Source: Diphasiastrum complanatum
Lineage: Eukaryota; Streptophyta; Lycopodiopsida; Lycopodiales; Lycopodiaceae
Reading direction: 5' to 3'
Assembly (NCBI GenBank): GCA_029204225.1
Contig: CM055108.1
Coordinates: 1,903,463-1,967,462 of the forward strand
Length of the DNA: 64,000 bases
Shown here: positions 45,300 to 55,361 of the stretch, one piece after another
How the letters are laid out: each line of letters begins with the position of its first letter
How positions within the stretch are numbered: the first letter of the stretch is position 1
The notes under the pieces: generated by a model
The model's database searches: none
Told to the model about the DNA's origin: nothing
Seen by the model: only the letters and a program-made list of their open reading frames with translations
Made by a program: the position numbers and the translations under genes

Positions 45300-46801
45300 G
45301 CCTTCCTCTGAACAGATATCTCCTTACCTATAGGTTATACTCTTCAGCATGGCATTAAGGCACCTGGGGTTCCCATCGGTTCTTCTGAGTTTGTCACTTC
45401 ATTTATGCAAGATGCTCTGGATGGATTTGCTCATCATTAAGATATGTTGCCAAAGCTTGGAAATTCTCAAGTTGCATTCGGGATTCTCACTTAGTGCTTT
45501 GCTCAACGTCATTGCTATCTTCTACATTGTGTTTCTCCTTCACCTAATGTAATATCTTTACTTCGAGATTTTGATGATACTTTACTAAGCATATTTGGTC
45601 ATCTTTTGGGGCCGTGCACTTTTGACACTTGTGAAGGTCAGTTTTCAAAGTGACAGATTTCTCTTCCTACTTCCTCGGGTGGTGTTGGCCTAGTATCTGC
45701 CGCTTGTATTGCACCAATTGCTTTTCTAGGAAAGAAATTGGGCTCTTGTTGCCTCTGCACTATTTTCCAAGTTTCAGCAAGGTAACTAGCCTCTTCTTCT
45801 TGATTTGGTGGCTCATGTGGAGACCGGTAATTTTTCTTCTCAACATCTCTTCGCACTGCTAGAGCTACTTCCACTGCTTATACAGCCTTTTGTGCCTCCC
45901 TTTGAATCGTTGGTGGCAAATCAATGACCAATTTTTTAGAAGACTATTGTGGAGCATCTTCACTCTTATTCCTTCAGTCAACTTATCAATGATTCACCTT
46001 CTGATGTGGTTCAAGCTCGTCTTCTTTCATGTGTTGGTCCAGGTGCAAGGGCTTGGTTGGTTGTGCATCTAGTTCTTCCACTCTTGCGCCTCAACACTGA
46101 TTTGCTTATCACTGCCATTCAGACTAGATTGGGACTACCACATCTAGTGTTAATTGGTCTCTCTAAGTGTTTTTGTGGGCATGTCTTGGATTCCTTGGGT
46201 ACTCATCTTATGAGGTTCCCCTTAGGTGGAGATCGTATAATGTCACATGATTCCATTCGTGATGTTCTTGCTAATATTGCTCATGATAGTGGTTTTCATG
46301 TTGTTCGAGAGTAGACACACATTTACCAGGGCCTTTTTCACAATATTCTTGATGATGTGTTGACCTTGTTCTCTCACATGAAAAATTTGCATTGCTAATC
46401 CCTCTCGTCAAGACCTTCTTCGTCATTCTTCCACCACGCAAGGGGCCGCTGCATCTCATGTAGCTCAAGAGAAGGAGCGAGATTATAACAATCATGCACC
46501 TGCTGAAGATGTCACCCCCTTTGCCTTGGAAACATATGGATGTCTTCATAAGAAATTTAATGATTTTTTGTCATTATGTGCGGAGCTTGTTGTAAAATGC
46601 CAGGGACAAAATATTGCATTACCATCTATCATTGAATCTTTCTACCATCAGTGTATTTCTATTGCATTGCAACTTTCACAGATGCTTTCAATTATTCGAC
46701 GAGGTCAATTTGCAGGGGCAGCTACTTCAAAGCTTCCTACATTACCTATTACTGATAGTATTCTAGCTAGTGACTTACATCAGGTAGTTGGTTTTGAATA
46801 G
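45300..46801 (+). pseudogene. Non-LTR element C-terminus with RLE-like nuclease
   Basis: On +, broken by several shifts and stops. Order: post-RT region (IKAPGVPIGSSEFVTSFMQD, GNSQVAFGILT, FAQRHCYLLHCVSPSP, SLLRDFDDTLLSIFGHLLGP, ISLPTSSGGVGLVSAACIAP); then SDVVQARLLSCVGPGARAWL and AIQTRLGLPHL; a Cys/His module CFCGHVLDSLGTH ... GGDRIMSHDSIRDVL (about 46150-46270); and last AAASHVAQEKERDYNNHAPA, TPFALETYGCLHKKFNDFLS. I recognise the order from RT-containing plant and algal elements. The His/Cys module plus the E-x-K and LETYG end suggests a restriction-enzyme-like endonuclease rather than the AP-type of L1. RT itself is not in this piece. Confidence 0.65.
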
Positions 46802-47003
46802 TTAATTTACTATTTTAGGTTTTATTGAGATTTTCATTAACTTGTTTCATTTTTGTCATTTGGCATTATCATTCTATATACTTTCACCTTTTTGTACGTT
46901 GATGGGTTTTCCTCTGATTTAGTAGTATTAGGGATTATAATCGTAAATCATAGATCATGTTCTAAATCTATGCTAAAACTAGTTGAAGAGGGGGTGTGGA
47001 AAT

Positions 47004-47650
47004 TGTTAACTAGTTTTCTAGCTTTCTAGTTAGTTTGGCAATATGAGCCTATATGAGGTCAAATTAGCAAATAAGCTTCACATGATTTTCTCATATGTGC
47101 GAAATCAGTGGAAATGACCATTTTTATGTTGGGTCTAAGTTCGCTAGCCACCTAGTCATGTAAAAGTTCAATTTATCTTACTTGGCAATTTTGGTCATTA
47201 TGACTAGTTTAAGACAAGTTTTGGTAGGCCAAATGACTCTAGAGAGACGAGATAGAGTCATCACTTTTAGCCATAAATTATACGTAGGTCATGGAGAATG
47301 TAGAACCTAAGTGGCATTTCACTTTTGGAAGACCTGGAGTGAATACTATCTTCTCATATTTTGGTTCTCTTCTACTTTTGAGTAGAATACTTGATGTATG
47401 CTTCTTCTATCTCTATTGGAGAGTTATAATAAATGATTAGTTAATGTTGTACAACTTGTTAACAGAGAATTGGATTAGAGATCTTTATATGTTAAATAGC
47501 TTATGATTCTTTCTTGTTATGTTATGTTGATCTTGATCAAACTAGAAATTCTATGTGTAGAGTTGTCTACAAATTTGACATTTATTTTTGTGTGTCTTCT
47601 ATTATGCCTAGATCTATAATTAGGGTCATATTGGATCTTAAATTTTCACA
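47004..47650 (+). repeat. Possible copia LTR
   Basis: A purine-rich tract (GAAGAGGGGGTGTGGAAA, 46985-47002) precedes TGTTAACTAG, and about 646 bp later the sequence TTAAATTTTCACA ends like an LTR. It contains no coding. The missing PBS after it fits a 3' or solo LTR. Edges are tentative. Confidence 0.4.
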
Positions 47651-48438
47651 TGGCCAACATGCCCTATGCCCTCCACACTAATTTAGTGCTAGTCCCATAG
47701 TACCATTTTTGTGCATTAGTAAAGCTACTTCATGGCATTGAATTCTTGGTTGGGATCAAAATAGAACTCACCAAAGCAGTTAAACCATGTAAGAGGGACC
47801 TTGGAGATCAACTAGAGACTGCGATAGTTCTTCACTACTTCTGCTACCAACCTATCAAGGTCATTTTGTATTTTTTATGAATTTTTTGAAGATTTCGTTG
47901 GAACTCAACCAATGTGAACCATTCATTTCCTGAGGGAATGCGTGAAAATTTGTAGTCTTCCATGGTTGAGTGATCTTGTTATGTCCATGACCAATACATA
48001 GGATTCAATATACTCCTAGTCTTGGATACACAATACTCTAGTGAAACAAGCTATTAGTTATGCCACGTCATACTGGACATGACTTGAAAGTAACTAATAT
48101 TCTTGTGAGGCCCAGAACACACTAAATGGAGTTAGTACAAGGTTTGGGAACGTATGTGCATGTGTAGAGTTATCAATAGCAATTCTATGAATAGAGGATC
48201 CATGCATAGAGACTCTATTCTAGATGAATCTATGTATAAGGGAGTTGAGACCTTGCATGACTAAGTGCGCAGGTGGTTCTAGGCTCTATATAAGAAGGCC
48301 AAACTTGCCCTACTACCTCACCTTATGGGTGATTCATTTCCAAGCTCTCACTCTACTTTCATGCTTCCTATTCCTTGGCTTGGGGATGAAGCTTCTAGAT
48401 TTTGATTGATTGCTTCTACATGAAGTCCATAAAGACTT
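47651..48438. other. Unrecognised sequence
   Basis: No supported coding. CTCTATATAAGAAGGCC at 48281-48297 is TATA-like and may be part of an old LTR. Confidence 0.35.
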
Positions 48439-49189
48439 TTAATAGCAAGCAATAGATATGATGGTCCTTATAGTCACTTTCTTTTCATCGGGTGCACAGG
48501 TTTCTTCATAATCAAGACCTTGGATTTGAGCAAATTCTTTTGCACATAGCCTTTCTTTGTACTCGTTGATGGTGCCATCATGATTGTATTTGATTCGAAA
48601 CACCCACTTGTAACCAATAACATGCTTGTTGGATGGTGGATCCACAAGCTCCCAAGTATTGTTGGTGATCAAAGCATCATACTCTTGCTTCATAGCTACA
48701 TACCACTCCTTTGAATGGATTGCATCTTGGACACATCTTGGCTCTTCATGTGATATAAAAAAAAGCATAATTTGTAGATTCAACATTCACTTGCTTGCCT
48801 ATATCAATGTATGAGAGCCTCTTGGGCTTGGACCTCTCTCTCAAAGATCTTCTTGGTGAGAATACATGAGGATGCTCCTCCTCAAACCTTGACCTCGACA
48901 CTTCTTGATTGTCTTTAATAGATATAATAGGTGATGCATCTTGGGATGCCTTAATCTCGACCCCTTCCAAGGTGGATTTTTGTTCTTCATGAAAAGTGAC
49001 ATCTCAATAACTTTAGAAGTAGAGAGTATATAGACTCTATAGGCCTTCTTGGTGGATGAATATCCAACCATGATACCTTTGCTTGAGCTTGGATCATCTT
49101 TCTTTCTTGTCTCCAAGGTAATATGAGAAACAAAAATACTTTCAAAGATTCTAAGGTGATCATCCTTAGGCTTCTTCTTGAATGTTGGA
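48439..49189 (-). pseudogene. Outer copia element, left part (integrase end, RT)
   Basis: Minus strand. From 49189: FPTFKKKPKDDHLRIF, GIMVGYSSTKKAYRVYIL (integrase C-end, about 49080-49020), then RT start at 48786-48439: QDAIHSKEWYVAMKQEYDAL, TNNTWELVDPPSNKHVIGYK, WVFRIKYNHDGTI, GLDYEETCAPDEKKVTIRTI. It is cut at 49189 by the inner copia; its upstream part continues at 54418. Confidence 0.82.
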
Positions 49190-50159
49190 AATGAAAGAAT
49201 CAGGATCGCAGTCGCGAAACTTTCGCAAAGGAACCACGACTCTCTTGCCCTCGGATGGAGTTCAGATGTGATCACTGGACACTGCCAGCTGAATCACTCC
49301 TATAGTCCTCCAGAGTGTAGTCAGGCACTACTGATCTATGTTTTATTAAATTAATACAACATTCATCATAGTTTCAACCAAGGTGCGGAATTCAAATGAA
49401 TAAGAAAACTTAGACACACAAATAAACAGCAGACGCATTTGCATTCGAGATCAAACACAACAAGAAAATCATCTATATTGATCTTTCTCTGATTTCTTCA
49501 AGCACTGCATGCAAATCTACACAGTGCGCTGACGTGGGAGAAACACAGTTCTCTCACGAGCAATCGTCTTGCTTTACTAACGGACAGTTGGATCCACAGA
49601 TCCTAGACAAAATTGTCTTCACATATAGGCGAACATGTATTCTGTATTTTGTCTTTATTGCTTACTTGCATCAGACTACTACGTTACACTATATGCTCTA
49701 TTTTTCTATATGTCAAGTATCATCCAGTAAGTATAGTCACTCTGTGTAAATCTAAGATTAGAGTGATTAAGCATCTACAACTAATCAGGGAAATACAAGA
49801 GTGGTAGATTAGCTATGACCTAAAATATATCTACTGACGTCATGCCATCAGAACAGATATCTGTACTTCAAGGTACTTGCATGATCTCGTTGACACTGTC
49901 TGGAGCGTGAAGGGCAGGAGAAGATTTCGTTTTGGTCATTTGCCTTCTCTCATACTGGACCGCAAAAGATTCTCGTTCGTGAATCTTTCGTGTTTGTGAA
50001 CCGTTCGTCTTCGTCTGCTTTGACTTTCAAGTTTGTGAACTGTTCGTCTTTGTTTCCTTTGACTAAGAGTTCGCGAACCGTTTGTCTTCGTTTCCTTTGA
50101 CTTTTGAGTTCGCGAAACTTTTCGTGGTTCGTGTCTCCCCTCATAGTCCATTTCAATTT

Positions 50160-51090
50160 GTAAGCCTAGGTAGCACCTGGCTTCTTCCAGATCGACTATC
50201 TCGAAATGTTTCGAGATGTCTGCCTTTACTTCAGCAATTAGCTGCTCACTCCTGCAAAGTATCAGAGTGTCGTCCACATATAAAACCACTATGATGATCT
50301 GTCCATCTGTAACTCTAACATATACATTAGAATCAGCCAACAGAGGCTTGAATCCTAATGATTTCAGGGCTTGATCTTTCTTCATGTACCATTGTCAAGC
50401 TGATTGTTTCAGAACGTAGATACTTCTGTGCATTCTGCATGCATAGTCAGGAAGTGAATTGAAGATGTATAATAGGGGTTGATCCATGTAGACCTCTTTG
50501 TTTAATTCACCATGCAAGAAAGTTGTCTTCTCAGCCACAATGTAGATCCTGAGGTCATAAGCTCCTGCATATGCAAATAATAGACGTAGAGATGAATGTT
50601 TGATGACAGGAGAGAAGGTTTCAGAGTAGTCAATACCATATCTCTGAGAGAAACTTTTCGCTACCAGTCTTGCCTTGTATTTCGTGATGTTCCCGTCTGG
50701 TCCGTATCTGAGCTTGAAAACCCATTTGCATTTGATAGTCTTGCGCTTATGTGGTAATGGCTCCAACATCCATACCTGGTTCTTCCACATGGACTCCATC
50801 TCTTCGTTCATGGGTTGGATCCATTTGTACTTCTCTGGATTGTCAATCGCTTCCTCAAAAGTCTGTGGTTCACCACTGAATCCACAGAACTCTTCTGATA
50901 TGGAAGTTGAGCTACCTGACACATATCTTGTTGGCGCTCTTTGTGGTCTTGTCGACCTTCTAGGAGATCCTCCTGGGACAGCTATGCCTTTGCCTTTGTC
51001 TGCTCTGCTCGGTCTGGAACCATCTTGGTTTACAGGAACTGCGGCGGCAGGTTGCCTCTCAAATATTTCTCCGTCAGATTCGTCGCTCAA
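50160..51090 (-). pseudogene. copia RT of the inner element
   Basis: Two frames. 51090-50395: linker, then AIDNPEKYKWIQPMNEEMES, NQVWMLEPLPHKRKTIKCKW, VFKLRYGPDGNITKYKARLV, YGIDYSETFSPVIKHSSLRL and KTTFLHGELNKEVYMDQP. 50385-50160: KPLLADSNVYVRVTDGQIII, VVLYVDDTLILCRSEQLIAE, and FEIVDLEEARCYLGLQIEMD. YVDD is intact. The frame then reads into the LTR and gives a repetitive Arg/Lys-rich tail. Confidence 0.88.
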
Positions 51091-51344
51091 ATAGGAGGCG
51101 ACTCAAAAATTTTCATTTTCATGTTCATCCTCTACTCCCTCTGTCATTGGCGGTAGGTCATAGTACTGTCTCTCCAGAACTTCGTAGCTGACAGGATCGT
51201 CATGGCCATTGTCCTGCTCTCATCGAATCTGACATCTCTCACTGTTTTCACAGTGTTCGTGTCTGGCATGTAGAATCTGTAGTATGACAAATTGTTGTCA
51301 TAACCTACAAGAGATCCTTGCTTGGCTTTCTCATCACGCTTCTT

Positions 51345-52355
51345 TCAAAGCTTATCAAGAATATGTGCATAAGCTGCACAACCAAAGATTCTGACATGAG
51401 ACAAATTGGGCTTTCTACCCCACCATAGCTCATGTGGTGTCGTGTGAGGGACACCAGACTTGCCTGTTCTGTTCTGGATGTATGCGACTATAGCTACTAC
51501 TTCAGCCCACAGTGCCCTTGGAGCTTTCGAGTAGGCCATCATGCATCTGGCTGCTTCCATCAGGGTCCTGTTCTTTCGTTCAACAACACCATTGTGCTGC
51601 GGTGTGTAGGCTACAATTCTTCTGTGAATGATGTCATGATCATTGTAGAAGTCAGTGAAGCGATTCGAGATGTATTCACCACCTTGATTCATTCTGATCT
51701 GCTTCACTTTGCTACCTGTACATCTCTCAGCCCAATTCAGATATTCTGTGAATTTATCAAGTGCTTCAGATTTATTTTGAATAAAATACACTTTGACAAA
51801 TTTGCTATAGTCATCAATGAAGGTTATATAATATTTTGAACCTCCTACTGAGATCACGTTGAATGGTGCACAGATGTCAGAATGCACTAGCTCCAAAATC
51901 TTAGTCGTTATGTAGGAGTCTTTGACGAATGGTGTGTGTGACATCTTGCCCTTCAAACATGCATGACAGGTGGTCAAACTAGTTGCATTCGAGATGCTGA
52001 CTCCTGTTATTGCTCCATGATGGCTTGCTTGGAAAAGTGCCATTGAGCTCATTTGGCAGAGTATCTTGTGCCACAAAGTGTCAGGCTGGTCAACATGAGT
52101 CTGATGCACCTGATCGGCCAGTAGGCATACCTTCAGATGGTATAGGTTTTCTTTCCTTCTGCCTTGAGCGATCAAAGTACTGGTACTGGCATCAATTACA
52201 TTGCATGCTTCATCAAAAAATGTCACATGCATCCCTGCATCTACTATTCTTGCTACAGAGAGCAAGTCTTGTTGCAGAGTAGGCACGAACAGAACATTTT
52301 CGAGGCGTCTGTCTCTATCGTTGGTGTTGAGCCATAGTGAACCAATACCGTTCAC
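51345..52355 (-). pseudogene. copia protease-end and integrase, 336-codon frame
   Basis: The longest open frame of the window. It begins after the protease (NGIGSLWLNTNDRDRRLENV, LFVPTLQQDLLSVARIVDAG), then gag-pre-integrase (DTLWHKILCQMSSMAL and CHACLKGKMSHTPF), then the integrase core: LVHSDICAPFNVISVGGSKY (first Asp), YITFIDDYSKFVKVYFI, IRMNQGGEYISNRFTDFYND, YTPQHNGVVERKNRTLMEAA (Glu). The second catalytic Asp is lost (RMNQGGEY in place of RSDNGGEY). The end YSKAPRALWAEVV and KPNLSHVRIFGCAAYAH is normal. Confidence 0.9.
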
Positions 52356-52413
52356 TTGATGTCTAGATCCAACTCATCTGCACTTCTGAAATCAGACATT
52401 ATTCATCTTGATG

Positions 52414-53200
52414 TCACTCGACATAGGATGAACTATTGCTGTTCTCCTGTCTGTTCTGTGCTGCTTTGTTTCTCGAGTTTTGGCGGCAATCCATGGTCGC
52501 GTGACCCTTCTTATGGCAATGGAGATACTCAATCTTGGGATTGAGCCAGCAAGTATCTACTGTATGCCCGTCTCTTCTACATCTCACGCAAGTCTTCTTG
52601 TCTACACCTTGTTGTTTCGACCTCTCTTTGCTCTTCCAATTGCTCTTGTTGGTTCCCTCTACTTGCTGGTCACGATCCTGCCTCTGATTCGACTCCTTCT
52701 TAGGCTTAAACTGCTTCTTGGATTTTTCTTTGTTGTTGTAGAGGTCCTGGTCAGAACCATCTTTGTGATCAAGATGTTCTCTGGCCTCGACTTCCTCTCG
52801 AATCTCGACAATCACCTATTCAAGGTTCATGGCGGGATCTTTTGTGAGCAAGGTTCTTGTCATCTGGAATGATCTGGATAAGGCTCTCAACAGGTACGTG
52901 AGATGCTTGTAGTGACAGAAACAGATCCTTCATCTTTCTTATGAAAGAAGTGAGGTCTTTTCCATCCCACTACAAATTCGTCAGTTGATCTTCCAACATC
53001 ATGATTTGACTTTTTGATTTCGTCTGAAATATGGTGAGTAATGCATCCCACATCTTCTTAGATTTGGAGAGTGTAGCCAGGTCAAGTGTGAGACTATCTT
53101 CGATGGAAGATGATAACAAGACTACTGCCTTGTTGTTTTTCTCCCTCCATTCACGTAGCTCCTTGCCTGTTGTCGTAGGCATTTCTTCTGTGCCATCCAC
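52414..53200 (-). pseudogene. copia gag of the inner element
   Basis: 53200-52970: MDGTEEMPTTTGKELREWRE, KNNKAVVLLSSSIEDSLTLD, SKSKKMWDALLTIFQTKSKS, MMLEDQLTNL, the gag helix region. 52815-52414: a basic, Gln-rich stretch and two knuckles, CVRCRRDGHTVDTC (CX2CX4HX4C intact) and YLHCHKKGHATMDC. One shift lies near 52830-52970. Confidence 0.85.
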
Positions 53201-53447
53201 CCAGGGAAATAGTCCTTCGTATTTGAATATGAGTGATGTCTTAACTTTCTAGGCTAGAAAGTTAGATCCTGAAGAATCAAGTATTGTGCAGATCTTGCTC
53301 TGTATGTTGCTGATTGAAGCCATTGCTTCTTGGAGTCTGTTCCCTTGTTGATGATTGTTTGTTTGAATGCTTGGCCTCCTGGATCTGCTAGCTTCTTGGC
53401 TATGTCAGAATATGACAAGATGATTCGCTCTGATACTACTAAAGAGA

Positions 53448-54417
53448 ATCAGGATCGCAGTCACTAAGCTTTCGTGAAGGAACCACGACTCTCTTTCCCT
53501 CGGATGGAGTTCAGATGCGATCGTTGGACACTGCCAGCTGAATCACTCCTACAGTCCTCCAGAGTGTAGTCAGGCACTGTTGATCTACGTTTTATAAAAT
53601 TAATACAGCATTCAAAATAGTTTCAACCAAGGTGCAGAATTCAAATGAACAAGAAAACTTAGACACACGAATAAACAGCAGACGCATTTGCATTTGAGAT
53701 TAGACACAACAAGAAAATCATCTATATTGATCTTTCTCTGATTTCTTCAAGCGCATAAATCCACGCAGTGTGCTGGCGTGGGAGAAACACAATTCTCTCA
53801 CGAGCAATTGTCTCACTTTACTAATGGACAGTTGGATCCACAGATCCTAGATAGAATTGTCTTCGCACGCAGGCGGACATGTATTCAATATTTTGTCTTG
53901 ATTGCTTACTTGCATCAGACTACTACATTACACTATATGTGTACTCTGTTTTTCTATATGTCAAATATCATCCAGTAAGTATAGTCGCTCTATGTAAATC
54001 TAAGATTAGAGTGATTGAGCATCTACAACTAATCAGGAAAATACAAGAGTGGCAGATTAGCCACGATCTAAAATGTATCTGCTGATGTCATGCCATCAGA
54101 TCAGATATCAGTACTTCTAGGTACTTGCATGATCTCGCTGGCACTCTCTGGAGCGTGGAAAGCAGGAGAAGGTTTCGTTTTGGTCATTTGTCTTCTCTCG
54201 TACTGGACCGCAAAAGATTCTCGTTTGTGAATCTTTTGTGTTCGTGAACCACTCGTCTTCGTCTGCTTCAACTTTCGAGTTTGCAAACCGTTCGTCTTCG
54301 TTTCCTTTGACTTTCAAGTTCGCGAACCGTTCGTCTTCGTTTCCTTTGACTTTTGAGTTCGCAAAACTTTTCGTGATTCGTGTCTCCTGACTTTCGTGTT
54401 CACAAACATCTTCGTCA
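53448..54417 (-). repeat. 5' LTR of inner copia, with 39-bp repeats
   Basis: On minus it starts TGACGAAGATGTTTGTGAAC and ends near GATTCTCTTTAG next to the PBS. It contains about three units of a 39-bp repeat (TTCGTCTTCGTTTCCTTTGA then CTTTCGAGTTCGCGAACCG on +) between 54245 and 54370. The left LTR holds the same units at about 49990-50120 but lacks the first 30 bp. Confidence 0.8.
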
Positions 54418-54790
54418 AGCTGAGGGCTGAAAGCTAGCAAGGCATTGTAGTTAGAAACATTTCGTTTCTTCATTAAATAAGACTTCAAATGGTGTCTATT
54501 ACATAGATAGTTGGCACAATTGATAGCCTCTCCCCAAAAATCCTTAGGTAAGGATGCTTCAATTCTAAGTGCTTTGGCACACTCACACAAGGATCTATTC
54601 TTCCTCTCGGCCACCCCATTTTGATAAGGGGAATAAGAAAAGAGAACTCTCGTTTGATGCCTTCTTACTCACAAAAATCATGAAATTTGTTGGAGATGTA
54701 TTCACCACCTCCATCACCTGAAAGCTTTGATCTTGAAGGAGAGTTGCTTCTCAACATAAGCTTTGATCTTGAGGAAATAATCTATTACCA
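54418..54790 (-). pseudogene. Outer copia element, right part (integrase)
   Basis: Minus strand. KIKAFR, GGGEYISNKFHDFCE-like coding at about 54730-54660, then MAERKNRSLCECAKALRIEA, SLPKDFWGEAINCANYLCNR (54614-54500), and the frame runs to the inner LTR edge. It matches the upstream continuation of the piece at 49189. Confidence 0.78.
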
Positions 54791-54829
54791 TGTGTATCTT
54801 GTGTGATCATCATGAAATGCGTTAGAGAT

Positions 54830-55350
54830 TGTTAGCAGACTCCAGATCACTCACACTCAGCAATGCGGAGAACAGAGATAAGAGAGAATAACTCACAGAA
54901 CTCTATTCACTTCTTCAATCTCTTACATAAGCATAAACTCTTCTCTCTCGATGATCGAGACTAAAGTGTGAGATCAATATATGTTCTACGGGGCGAACAA
55001 ACACACTTCTAAAACAACAGGTGCATCGCTTCCACAAAAGGGTCTAGTTAACAATTAGACTAAAAATACATTCACCTATACCATAGGAGGTATACTTAAC
55101 TATGAGTTAAAGTTACTCTAGTTTATCATGTCTTTTCGTATCTAGTCGTTTCATATGGACAACCTAGTAAAGGTTGTCCAAGACAATGTCTTTTCCTTTA
55201 AAAGGTCTTGTCCTTAATTACATGGCAAGTGCTTAGGAGATATATTCCCGAAAAATTACTTAGGCCTCTTCATGATTTATACTTATCCAGCTCATATCTT
55301 CATTTTCGAGTATATCATGCCATATTTATGTTGATATTCAATTTTTAACA
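54830..55350 (-). repeat. Ty3/gypsy 3' LTR
   Basis: 521 bp bounded by TGTTAG and TTTTTAACA (TGTTA/TAACA ends). Just inside the element, on minus, lies a purine tract TTTGAGGAAGGGGATATG (55382-55365), the probable PPT. No second LTR is in the window. Confidence 0.62.
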
Positions 55351-55361
55351 TTTTCGTGGCA

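Larger units (their letters stand above)
49190..54417 (-). mobile_element. Inner copia element with two LTRs
   Basis: Minus-strand copia. LTR-like repeats at about 49190-50138 and 53448-54417 share over 900 bp (GAATCAGGATCGCAGTC, CAGCTGAATCACTCCTA, ACAGTTGGATCCACAGATCC). Between them are gag (53200-52414, zinc knuckle CRRDGHTVDTC and CHKKGHATMDC), integrase (52355-51345) and RT (51090-50160). GCTCTGATACTA at 53447-53458 is the reverse complement of a PBS next to the 5' LTR. Pol stops inside RT (CYLGLQIEMDYEG) directly at the left LTR, so the end of RT, RNase H, the PPT and the first bases of that LTR were deleted. Confidence 0.88.

Noticed and set aside
54230-54380. CRISPR-like array
   Set aside because: The 39-bp units are contiguous, without unique spacers, and lie in a copia LTR of a plant genome.
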